Notes: generated by a model not told the origin, from the sequence alone. Numbered from the stretch's first letter, positions 48,636-58,911 are shown. The stretch: DNA of 64,000 nt from Chondrilla cf. caribensis (GCA_964020155.1 OZ026565.1:3757053-3821052), one strand, 5' to 3'. Made by a program: numbers and translations.

Positions 48636-49052
48636 TGGAAGGGGTGATGATACACATGAATAGTGATTGTTTAAAATATCTATGTTTTCATGGTTTAATG
48701 AGATCATCAACATCTGGAATGGTGATCATTTTGTCTTTATACCCCTCTGCATCCACCACAGATGTACCAACCCGGCACCATGAACCCCCACCAGGACGTC
48801 TGCTGTGTGAGCAAGTTGTATCTGTTCACACAAAGAAAACTCTTCCATGTGAGCAGGAATGCATATGACTGATGCATTCACAAAGGTGGATTTCAACTTC
48901 TCTATCAGTTCCTCGGCATTTACAAGAATACGAGAAAAAGACTTTTCATCGTCACCAATGAAGCGATGGTAAGGTTTCCTTAGAATCACAACAATCTTGT
49001 TAAGGGTCCGTTTGTTACCACCTTGTTCCGAATCCTGTAGGCCGAACACATG
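48636..49052 (-). pseudogene. Truncated copy of the GT61 glycosyltransferase
   Basis: Matches the 3' part of the intact gene at 57356-58780: 'LQDSEQGGNKRTLNKIVVIL', 'FIGDDEKSFSRILVNAEEL', 'TADVLVGVHGAGLVHLWWM'. The first two thirds of the gene are absent (similarity stops at about 49052). About 106 bp corresponding to 57438-57543 are deleted, with 'ctct' at both breakpoints, which shifts the frame before the C-terminus. A small insertion is also present near 48870. Confidence 0.85.
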
Positions 49053-49095
49053 TTTTTCTTTTACCATTAATTTTTACGATTATCTTTCCATCCAA

Positions 49096-49310
49096 GCGGC
49101 TTGCAAATTTAAATTTGGAATTGAACTTCAATCTGGAAGTTCTGTTCCCGTTTAGGGAGAAATAATCAATACACACGGCAGAGGAGATCAGAACAATCCT
49201 CCAGAAGGCTACAGTATTTTTGTCCAAGTCCTTTACGAGGTGGTATAGGAATCGTTTTTCCCCTTCTCTTTCTATAATATCAAGTGCATGGTCCTGTATA
49301 GCGCAGGTTG
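49096..49310 (+). repeat. Upstream module, copy D (before GTPase 7), most diverged
   Basis: Recognisable from 'gaattgaact', 'gatcagaacaatcctcc' and 'aggctacagta' in the same order as the other three copies. It lies about 240 bp upstream of the GTPase 7 start. Confidence 0.5.
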
Positions 49311-49548
49311 GTGCCGCGATATTACTGACTTGTTAACTACCAGATATAATTACAATTATAATCATAATAATAGCAATAATATTTTGTACTATATTTATAT
49401 TATTTGTATGTGTAGTGATAAGATAAACCTTATTCATGATGTAGTCCGGAAGTGGGAGCGTCGCCCTGTGGCTTGCGCCTATCATAAAGGACCCCCAACC
49501 GCGCAGACTTGAAGGAAACTAGAACTACGCTTGAATGAGTACGCTACG

Positions 49549-51422
49549 ATGTCGCAAACGCCAGCAGGTTTGTAGGAGTGGTTCATTGTTCAATACACGA
49601 AATACGTTAATGGTAGTTTTCAGCTAACGTACAGAATCTGTCACAGTTTATCCTATATTCTATCGTACGTACATACAGATTCTGATTACACCAGGTCTGG
49701 AAGCGATTGCGCAGACGATTCCCAAAGAAAATGGATCAACATTCCTAGTAGACGTATAACTACTTCAGAAGTACTACCACGAAAAAGAAAAAGTGAGATG
49801 CATGCATATAGCGTGATAAAGCCATTAATTTTTCAAACTTTGCATACTGATATTACGCAAACCTATTGTGCACCATGCCATCAGTGTCAAACAATTATTA
49901 ATACTTCTGAATCAGCATTACATGTATGCATAAAATTTATTACAGTTGTCATAAACCTAAAATTAATAATGACAAAGGTATTATCAATGATGTTATAGAG
50001 GGTTATGTTAAATCACCGTGATTGGACTCCAAATTTATCAGAATGAACCCCACTATAACCCTAGACCTTCTGCCCAGCCACCCACTGTGACACATCACAC
50101 AAAGGGTGTAAGCAGTAGACCAAACCAACTGATCTCCGAGGTTCAACTTTGATCCTTGATGGATGGAAGATAACCACATTGACAGGCCATCATCAAGATT
50201 TTATAATGGGATTATTAATGGGGGATATAGTTTGTACTTAGAGGCATTCTTTATATGCCTGTTTCTTTCTGCAGGGTACACTATTCTCGTTACTGGGTGC
50301 TCTGGACGAGGGAAGAGCACATTCTGTAACTTTCTTTTCAAGGACAAACGATTTGCAACACAAAATCCGGGAAAATCAGGAGTTGTCGGCTGGGGAGGTT
50401 CAATGTCTTCCACCAGCAAGGTACAGTATGGAACGTTTGAAGACAAAAAAACAGGAGTGGAGCTTACAATCATTGATACACCTGGATATCTAGCAACTCA
50501 TCTCCGCACTGGTGAAAATCAGGATGACACAAGCGAAGATGATGAAATGGTACTAAGAGAGTTCTCAGGCGCTCTAATGTATGCCAGAGAGGGGATTGAT
50601 GCCATTTTCATTACCCTGAAAGCTAGCGATCGTGTATCACTAGAAGAGCAGTTTTTGATGAATTTTATCGATTCACTACATCTGTGGAAGCATTGTATGT
50701 TGTTGTTCACTCATGGGAGCCTGGTTGGTGAGAATGATGAAGTGCGTTATCTGGATTTCCACAGACAGATCAAGAAGGAGGCATTCCAGAAAAATTGTCC
50801 AGTTCTAGTTAAAATGCTGGAAAAAACAAAGAAAAGATTCGTGATTGTTGAATCTGTGAATCACGACCGTGACGTTGAATACTACGATTCAAAACTAGAC
50901 GAGATATGCAAGGCTGTCGATACAGTACTTGATGATGTTGGAGTAGCCTTCAACCATCCTATGCTTGAATTAGCTCGCAATGCTCATGATATGCACCGAA
51001 ATCTGAAAAGGGAAGAAGAGGAGAAGATAAGAGTCACGAAAAAACTTCAGAAAGATTTGAATTCGAAAGAAGCAGAACTGGAGGGAATGAGACAATCGCT
51101 TGCACAAGCAGAGCAAGACCGTCAGAGAACAAAGCAACTTGTCGACCGTCTGGAATCACATATAGAACAAAGACCCAATGCTGATCAAGATGGTCCAGTA
51201 CGACATCTTGTCAATTATTTGAAGCGGCTGGATGATGATCCCGACAAAGTTGTGGACATGTACTCGCACATGGAAATGATGGTGAAGGAGCAGAGGAGAG
51301 CCATTAGCCAAAACGATGCGGAACAAGTGCCCCATATTGAAATCAAGAATGGCATCCAGCGCATTGAAGATGTGGAGGGTCAGGCGCCTAGACGTAGGAG
51401 ACGTAAATGTTCTATTTTGTAG
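49549..51422 (+). CDS. AIG1/GIMAP-like GTPase 7 with coiled coil and polybasic CaaX end
   Basis: Three exons: 49549-49567, 49679-49792 and 50275-51422, phases 1 and 1; 426 residues. The N-terminal 44 residues are polar and end in a basic stretch (EVLPRKRKR). The P-loop is GCSGRGKS (about 51-58), followed by 'IDTPGYLATHL', 'LLFTHGSLVGENDEVRY' and 'RFVIVESV'. The coiled coil covers about 275-335, followed by 'GPVRHLVNYLKRLDDDPDKV'. The end is RRRRRKCSIL: a CaaX box preceded by a strong polybasic patch, as in plasma-membrane-targeted small GTPases. The small first exon and its start are my best fit to splice phase and are less certain than the rest; the large exon is certain. AATAAA lies at 51573. 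Confidence 0.84.
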
Positions 51423-51572
51423 GGTTGGAGTTATTCTCCTTTGATTAGATTACACTCAATTAATTCCATCATTATAATTTTGACTTGTTTTGCATTTTCT
51501 TCAAACACTGTGCTTTGTACCTATGCTGTTGTTCTAGATATAATATTCTTCAAATCCTGTATATTAGATGTC

Positions 51573-51578
51573 AATAAA
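51573..51578 (+). promoter_or_regulatory. Polyadenylation signal of GTPase 7
   Basis: AATAAA about 150 bp after the stop codon of GTPase 7. Confidence 0.55.
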
Positions 51579-51615
51579 AATATTCTTTCCATTCTTGGTA
51601 TATAGATTGTTATTA

Positions 51616-51960
51616 TTATCGTCCATTTGGCAACTGCGTAAGTTTGAAATTGAATTGCGCAGGTATTAGTCTAGCTAGCTAGCCCGTCCCACACACGCGC
51701 CCTACGGGCGCTAACCACATGGGGCGTGTGCGGAGACGGGCTAGCTAGCTAGACTATACGATCGGCGATCGAATTCTGTCCCAGCGATCGTTTGGAGAAG
51801 TACTAGTATACGTGCACGTAGAGTAGATCAGAACAATCCTCTCAATAGCTACTGTAATCCTGTATACTTCTTTTCAAGGTTTGTGGAATGTGTTTTTGTC
51901 TTCTTTTTCGAGTTCTGCACTTTTATGTGGCCAAGAGCCGTGTCGCGTATATATAATTAT
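51616..51960 (+). repeat. Upstream module, copy C (before GTPase 8)
   Basis: Copy of the shared upstream module, about 430 bp before the first coding exon of GTPase 8. It is interrupted by the foldback insertion at 51660-51759; without that insertion it lines up with copies A and B. Confidence 0.7.
51660..51759. mobile_element. 100-bp foldback insertion
   Basis: Perfect 22-bp inverted arms, 51668-51689 (tagtctagctagctagcccg...) and 51734-51755, with further partial pairing inside (cacacgcgcc / ggggcgtgtg). It splits 'gcg|atcggcgatcg', which is continuous in the other module copies. The short length and perfect arms point to a recent tiny foldback element. Confidence 0.75.
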
Positions 51961-52388
51961 ATATTTTATCGTCTGTGATAATCAGCCAACGAAAACTTCT
52001 GCTCTTTACCTGTTTATGTATGCGTATTTGTATTTGTCACTTTGCACCAACAACATGGAATTTGCAAGTAAAATATCCGAAATTATCGCGTTCCCGAATA
52101 TATAGCTAACCCATATTAGCTATTGCCTATGTTTTTGTTTATACGGTTTGAGAAAGCTTGCATGCATGAACGCTCCGGTTCACGGTTTCACTGTTAATTT
52201 GAGTGAAACTTAACACAGTTACCTCTATTATGTGACTTTAGATGACGAACTTTTCCAATGTGTTTTCAGGAGGTTCTTGAGATGTGCATGGTTCTATTCC
52301 TCATGTTATCTTAATATTATTCTCCTGATAGTCGACCCTACCCCTAGTAATGATTTTACACATTTCCCTTTTTGGCACTCTCACAGCT

Positions 52389-55300
52389 ATGGCTACCTCG
52401 GTTCAGATCACAAGATCTAAAGACCATGTACAAACTGACATCCATCGGAAGATAGTAATAGAGAAAACTAAAGAGATAAAAAGTAAGTTGTTACTTTAAA
52501 TTTGTAGGGTATTACATACAGTGTGAGAGTCTATACATATGCACAGTCCTTTTCGTTGCATGGAATATCACTGTAAAACACTGTTGGAAATATTCCACCA
52601 TCATTGGCACACATGACTTGTATGTCAAAATTGTCATGGTCGCTATTGCTGGCAGGACCAAACGAATACAAAATATACCGTAGTGTAGTGACAGCTAGTG
52701 CACATATCATTGTGCATGGGGGCTGGTGTGTTTTCTTGTATGGTTATACAAACAAACATACATCAGCTTCCCTCCCCCCACACACAATACATATACACTG
52801 TCTGCCACAACATAATTCTGTCTGCCACAACATAATTCTGTCTACAGGGAAGTGAATGATGTTTGCACACTCCAGCAGATCACACCTCCTGTTGCCCATC
52901 ACAACCTCATTACTTGAACAACTAAAGCTAATTTTGTTGTATTCATCAACAAACGTAGCTCTACAACATTCTTGTCACCATAGCAACCATGACAATCTTC
53001 TAGCATGTGGTGATATATACACATTGGTGACAAAACAAAATGTGACAGTCATGGGGGAATGTATACCTGGGATACCTCTGACGGTACGGAATTGAAACTT
53101 GATTTACCACATATGGTGCAGTGTCTATGCCTAATACACACTCTGGTGCAATGTCAGAGTCACACTCCCATTACAACCGAGAAATGGAAGTGATGATATT
53201 CATGGAAGATTGTAATAGACTAAGTATTCATTGTTACAGTGAGTAATATGATGATATTCATACCCCATAATGATATTTATTAACCTCTTTCTGGTCACAA
53301 CCCACTTTTAAATTAGTGGCTCATGCAGATCACTCCCTGGCCTGTCACAGTATACATTTTCAATTCATACTGAGAATATATTAGATAGTTTATATGGCTC
53401 TTCCAAAGACATTTATGCAGTTTAAAGCAATTCATGGAAAGTTGGTTATGCATGAGCAAAGAATACAATGGCAATATGCTAAGGTACACACAGAACTACA
53501 CAGAAAATGTTACAAAACCCACAAATATAAATGGCAAAAAGTTAAGTTAAAACCTATATCAAGTTATAACAGATTTCTACTAAATTTATACAGTACTAAG
53601 ATATTTTACATCATAAACACTAATCGATGAAAACATAAGTTGAAGACTGAAGCTTTGTCCAAACAATCTAACTGATACCAAATGTCACTAGCTAGGAACC
53701 TGCAAATTCTGACCTGGAGCAATACTACAAAAAATCACAATGCTAACGCAACAGTAAAAGGATAATTGTTCTAAAATGGTGTTAATTCTTCAATTGCAAA
53801 CAGTTGATCCAGGAGTAATAATTGCAGAAATTGATGCTTTGGAAATGTTTCATTATGAGATTGATTTTGGTCACTGAGAGTTGAACTAGCATTCAAATAT
53901 CCTTTCTCTGGCAGCATGCATTCTTCTTAGAGACTGTCCATACTTGAGGCAATTATGATAACAACCCATTGAGTAATTAAAAATATCACGGAATCCATCA
54001 TTTCCCGAGCAATACAGGAGGAATTAAGCCATGCATAACCTGTATTCTGAGTGTGTCACGCAATCCGTGTTGCACTGTAATTGTTATCAATTTTCTCTGT
54101 GTATAGTAGGATATGATATATGTTCCTATATACAATTTCAGCACAGTTGATTCATATGCAAACTTATACTGCATGGAAAAAACTACCCATTTCAGCACGG
54201 AAAGAATTATATATGTCTTGGCCACCATTAATTTTATGTCACCTAGTAGGGAGTGACATGTCAGTACAGTAATAGGTTTAAACATCTAGGTTTGCATTAT
54301 AAGGCATTGTGCATATAGAAACTCACCACAGATGTACATATAATCTAAGATATTGCATGTAATGTCATTAATATTAAGTACAGTTACGTACATATTCAGT
54401 CTGGAAGTTTCTCAAACATCTCTTCCATTTTACTGTATGTACAAGTGTGCATTGGTGTATATATTGCTTAAGTCACGAGGGCATAAAAGGCCTGAGGGTG
54501 GAAGCAATAAGGAGCCAATGCACACTTGGACATACTGTAACCAACTTATTGCGGTTGTAAAAAAATTGTTAAAATGCAAAATGTCCTAACTGTGTGTGTC
54601 TTTGGATGTGTGCGTTTGTGTGCACACATTATGAGCATGTAAAAATGAATAATTGTGTTATCTACTTACATAATATCTTCCACAGAGTACACAATTGGTG
54701 TTTTCGGATGCACTGGACGTGGGAAAACAACATTCTGCAACTTTCTATTCAAAGAAGACCGCTTCAAGATAAACGACCCAGATGAATCTCAATATTGTGG
54801 ATGGGAAGATGTATCCTCCATCACCATTAAGGCCCAACATGGTGTCCTGGAAGATCCTATTGCTGGAGCTGAGCTGCATGTTATCGATATGCCTGGTCTC
54901 CTGGCAACTGAAAACATGACTGGTGAGGGCCATGCAGATCGAGTGAAAGATGGCAGGAAGCTACTAGAGGAATTTGCTAAGGCTCTCGATTATATAAAAG
55001 ATGGAATCGATGTGCTATTTGTCACTTTGAAGGCACGTGCACGTATGTCTGCTGAAGAAGAATTTTTAGTGGAATTCCTTGATGGACTCCAGCTGTGGCC
55101 ATATTGCGTATTGTTATTCACTCATGGCTCCGTTGTTGGGGAGAATAAAAAGGATAGCCACGAAGCTTTTTGCAGATACACTGAGACTGATGATTTTAAA
55201 AGAAAATGCCCCGTTTTGGCAAAAATGGTGGAGAGAGCAGACAAAAGATTTGTGATTGTTGAGTCTGTCGATTATGCTGGAGATCGTCGCTATCACCGTT

Positions 55301-55875
55301 CCAAGCTAGATGAAATTTACAAAGTTATAGAAATTGTTAGGCAAGAAGCTGGATCTCCTATCAGTCATCCTATATTGACGTTTGCTCGCAATACATTTGA
55401 AATGCAGCAAATGCTCAACATCGAAGAGGGGAATAACCCAGCACAACAGGAAGGTGATCAAAGAGACCATGATGAAAGCATAGACGAATACAGATGCAGA
55501 ACGGAGAGGCTTCTGACCGTCATCAACCAACATGATTTGCAGACCCCCCAACACTTTCTACTCAAGCAACTTGACCATTATCTTAGCAGAGTAGAGGATG
55601 ACCCTCGATCATTCGTAAATGCCTATGCTGTACTAGTGGAAGAGGTTGAGGACCAGAAAAAGACAAAAGACAGACTGCAGAAAGAGATTGAGAGATTATC
55701 AAGAGAAGGCTGGATTGGAAGCTGCAGAAAAATTGCAGAGAGACTGGATTCAATATTGAAAGATCAGCAACCTACAAATGACGGAAATCCTGGGAATAAT
55801 AATATACAAGAAGCCAATATTGAAGATGGTGGAAGGAATCGGGCTCGAGCTGGTTCCAAATGCATCATTATTTGA
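52389..55875 (+). CDS. AIG1/GIMAP-like GTPase 8 with coiled coil and CaaX box
   Basis: Exons 52389-52482 and 54686-55875, phase-1 junction across a 2.2-kb intron; 427 residues. The first exon is close to that of GTPase 6 ('HVQTDIHRKIVIEKTKEIK'), and both have 'ctcacag' two bases before the ATG. The GTPase has GCTGRGKT as P-loop, 'IDMPGLLATEN', 'LLFTHGSVVGENKKD' and 'RFVIVESV'. After 'NNPAQQEGDQRDHDESI' the protein leaves the GTPase 6 pattern. Its C-terminal part ('HYLSRVEDDPRSFVNAYAV', then 'WIGSCRKIAERLDSILK') resembles that of GTPase 1 instead. The end, GSKCIII, is a CaaX box. The 2.2-kb intron holds no recognisable gene. Confidence 0.84.
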
Positions 55876-56297
55876 TTGTGCATGAATAGCATGCCATAAT
55901 AATTCTATTACTATTATTATTATATTAACATTTATATCATGACTGATATAATTATGCTATTAGATGTGTTAATTGATTTTTACATTTGATTACATATTAG
56001 AGAGTTTACTTTAAAAGATAACATGTTATATGTAATATTATTATTATGTTACAGTAGTTATAATTGTATATTACAACACTTCCAATTGACATGACATTCA
56101 CATGCATGTGTCGATATATTAATGTCACAAAACCTGCAGTATTAAATTTCATACGTATACATGCATACCTGCAACTGCAATATAGTATAGAATATATTAT
56201 ATGTACAACAATGTAGGTGCATCAATATGGACTAGGCACTAATATTAATAATTATAATAGAAAAATATTGCCAACAATTTGAATGTGATATTGGGGA

Positions 56298-56412
56298 ATC
56301 CCCAACCAACAGATGATACCATGTCTTCAGCCTATCCAAGGAACAGTGGGAATATACAAGAAAACAATGACATTGTGCAAGAAGCTCCAAAGAGATGCAC
56401 CATTATCTGAGA
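56298..56412 (+). pseudogene. GTPase C-terminal remnant with CaaX-like end
   Basis: An open stretch related to the last 40 codons of GTPase 8 ('NSGNIQENNDIVQEA' compared with 'NPGNNNIQEANIEDG'), ending KRCTII and a stop; AATAAA follows at 56497. It is preceded by 'accaacag', which could serve as a splice acceptor, so an alternative terminal exon cannot be excluded. Confidence 0.6.
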
Positions 56413-56613
56413 TTATATTATTTGCAGTCCTTTTTCATCAATGTGTGTTTTAAACAAAATTTGGTTTGTATTAGCTATATTCCTACACTTTACAATAATA
56501 AATCTATATTCATAATAATATTATTATGATCTCTAATATATACTGTATGTTTTATTTTGTGGTGTTAAATTCATTATGCAATAGAAAATTTTCATAATAT
56601 AGCATCCGTTACT

Positions 56614-56715
56614 GGTTAAGACATGGACACTCAGGCATTATGACATATAAAATACACTCGCCCTCAGGATTCGGTATTTTATATGTCATAATGCCCTCGT
56701 GCCCATGTCTTAACC
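56614..56715. repeat. Long near-perfect hairpin
   Basis: The arms 56614-56655 (ggttaagacatgg...) and 56673-56715 pair over about 40 bp with only a few mismatches, around a short loop. Either a foldback element or a hairpin RNA precursor. Confidence 0.75.
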
Positions 56716-57355
56716 ACTAAATAATACATTTATATAGGTACTATAATATATATAGGAATATGTTACATAGCCTAATTACACATGTAGCACATAAGAATAT
56801 GGAGTATACTGCACTATTATGTAGAATAATTTTATGCATAATTATAGTAGGAAACTTGAACCCAGGGTGTCTGACTGTAGCTGCCATAACCACTGAGCCA
56901 CAAAGCCACCACAGCAACCAGCCCTCCCAATTCTCTTTTCATACTGCACCAGTGGTACTGCTGAGCTGCAGTCTCACACTCAGTCTGGTGTGGATATAAA
57001 CTTGGTGATATTTACTAATTGTGTTAATTATCTTCATTTCCACATCATGACTAATCAGTGTAATGGCTTCATCCTATTTTTTCAATCAGATGATCATATT
57101 ATATAAGCAGAAGTGTGTGATAATTATGGAGAATTTTGTTCATATAAAATAATTATAATAATTATTGTACATTACAACACTTCCAATTAAGATATCATTA
57201 ACAAATTACTAATGTCACAAAACAGAATTGAATTCGATTTACACACCTGCAATATAGTATAGAATTTGAGCAACAACATTAATGTGGTTTAGGCACTAAT
57301 AAAAGAAAGTAAAAAGACACAGAGTGGAAGGGGTGATAATACATATAAACAGTGA

Positions 57356-58780
57356 CTATTGAAAATATCTATGTTTTAATGTTTTAACGAGATCTTCAAC
57401 ATCTGGAATGGTGATCATTTTGTCTCCATATCCCTCTATCCTGTACCCGTGGTACCTCCGTCCAGTGAGAGTGGAGAGCATCTTGAATGTAGGGTTACTC
57501 ACTTGTGTCCGCGGTACAATCTCGAACATGAGGGCGTGGCTCTGCATCCACCACAGATGTACCAACCCGGCACCATGGACCCCCACCAGTACATCTGCTG
57601 TGTGAGCAAGTTGTATCTGTTCACACAAAGAAAACTCTTCCATGTGAGCAGGAATGACTGATGCATTCACAAAGGTGGATTTCAACTTCTCTATCAGTTC
57701 CTCGGCATTTACAAGAATGCGAGAAAAAGACTTTTCATCGTCACCAATGAAGCGATGGTAAGGTTTCCTTAGAATCACAACAATCTTGTTTAGGGTCCGC
57801 TTGTTACCGCCTTGTTCCGAATCCTGTAGGCCGCACACGTGAAGCACTTTTCGACGAAACTTCATAAAAGTGGTATCTGCCAATCCTGTACCATTACACT
57901 GACCACATTGAGGGACCAAATGCTTTCTATTCTTACACTGGAATAGCACACTGGAGTAGGTCCAAGGTACCAGGACCAGCTCCTCAAAACAATGTACTGA
58001 AGTTGCATCATCAACATCCTCCATGGCAATTGCATTTGGAAATAAGGACCTCTCCATTTCTGGGAATGTGAAAGGGGTTTTTCCCTTGGACAGACGCATT
58101 ACATCGGGATTCCCCCCTCCATTGTCTTCAATACTTTTATATAGATTGTACCACACAATAAACTTGAAGTAGACGTGGGTAGCATAGCCAACATAAACGT
58201 AAGCAGTACCAGGGGTAGTAACATCACATTCCCTTCTTGTATGGGTCAGACCAGCTGTTTGTACAACCCTCTCCATGTAATCCCCACTCTCCACATGACG
58301 CAGTAGATTGGTGTAGTCCACACCCACACAGTGGGAGGAAGTCGGCATTGAAGAATCTCTTTGGAGCCAAATACCTCCATCGTTGAACTGGTCGGAGTAG
58401 TGTGCACTTTGAGGTATGAGAGCGACTTGGCGTAGTGTACAGGTTGCCATGTTAGTATACGGAGATCCGTGGCACATCATTCTATTAGATCCATCTTTAC
58501 ATACGCGCATACTCTCACTAAACGTGTTTACGAGAAACTTGTGACAGAAACTATCAAATGGCCAGGTAAGAGTCCTACTGGAGGCGTCTTTCTTATCTAT
58601 CGACAACCTCCGAACATCCTGCATCCCCAAATCATCCGAGTTTTCTGTTACAACATGTTTGGCAATGGCCTGTACCGTTGATCCGGTCCATGTCCACAGT
58701 GCTGTTACAGAGAAGAACGCCGCCAGCACTAACAAAACACGGCTCCATTTTCGTAATCTACGAACCAAACTGGGTTTCAT
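57356..58780 (-). CDS. GT61-type glycosyltransferase, type II membrane protein
   Basis: Single exon, 474 residues from the Met at 58780. An in-frame Met at 58831 would add 17 residues, but the basic MKPSLVRRLRKW followed at once by a hydrophobic segment (about residues 14-30, 'VLLVLAAFFSVTALW') looks like the real Golgi/ER signal anchor. The C-terminal half carries the GT61 (DUF563) pattern: 'NKIVVILRKPYHRFIGDDE', 'SLCEQIQLAHTADVLVGVHGAGLVHLWWM', then 'MFEIVPRTQ'. Families with this core include EOGT, POMGNT2 and plant xylosyl/arabinosyl transferases, which add sugars to proteins or glycans in the secretory pathway. The donor and acceptor here are unknown. There are about 12 cysteines in the lumenal part. 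Head-to-head with isovaleryl-CoA dehydrogenase, 131 bp apart. A truncated copy lies at 48636-49052. Confidence 0.85.
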   Translation of the reverse strand: MKPSLVRRLRKWSRVLLVLAAFFSVTALWTWTGSTVQAIAKHVVTENSDDLGMQDVRRLSIDKKDASSRTLTWPFDSFCHKFLVNTFSESMRVCKDGSNRMMCHGSPYTNMATCTLRQVALIPQSAHYSDQFNDGGIWLQRDSSMPTSSHCVGVDYTNLLRHVESGDYMERVVQTAGLTHTRRECDVTTPGTAYVYVGYATHVYFKFIVWYNLYKSIEDNGGGNPDVMRLSKGKTPFTFPEMERSLFPNAIAMEDVDDATSVHCFEELVLVPWTYSSVLFQCKNRKHLVPQCGQCNGTGLADTTFMKFRRKVLHVCGLQDSEQGGNKRTLNKIVVILRKPYHRFIGDDEKSFSRILVNAEELIEKLKSTFVNASVIPAHMEEFSLCEQIQLAHTADVLVGVHGAGLVHLWWMQSHALMFEIVPRTQVSNPTFKMLSTLTGRRYHGYRIEGYGDKMITIPDVEDLVKTLKHRYFQ

Positions 58781-58911
58781 AGTCGACAACCTGGAAATTT
58801 CCAATGAAGGTTTCCAGCAAATCAACAGCAAGCGACCATTTTGTTACTATTGCGCAACAACAGGTAACGACTCGTTCTGTTTACACACTCAAGGACACGT
58901 GACTGTGGAAA
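58781..58911. promoter_or_regulatory. Shared divergent promoter region with E-box
   Basis: Only 131 bp separate the start codons of the minus-strand glycosyltransferase and the plus-strand dehydrogenase, so both promoters must lie here or within the 5' ends of the genes. CACGTGAC at 58896-58903 is a perfect E-box of the USF/TFE type, 9 bp before the dehydrogenase ATG. No TATA box is seen. Confidence 0.5.

Larger units (their letters stand above)
55876..57355. other. Intergenic between GTPase 8 and the glycosyltransferase
   Basis: Holds a GTPase 3'-end remnant (56298-56412), a long hairpin (56614-56715) and two copies of a block also found after GTPase 5. No other gene seen; a 79-codon frame at 56760-56999 has no recognisable domain. 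Confidence 0.5.

Noticed and set aside
50163..50274. In-frame Met upstream of the GTPase 7 large exon, and similar Mets before the other large exons
   Set aside because: These codons lie in the intron before a clear 3' splice site that all paralogues share, and upstream coding exons in the right phase exist.
58781..58831. Earlier Met for the glycosyltransferase
   Set aside because: The extra 17 residues disturb an otherwise typical short basic tail plus signal anchor; the Met at 58780 is preferred.
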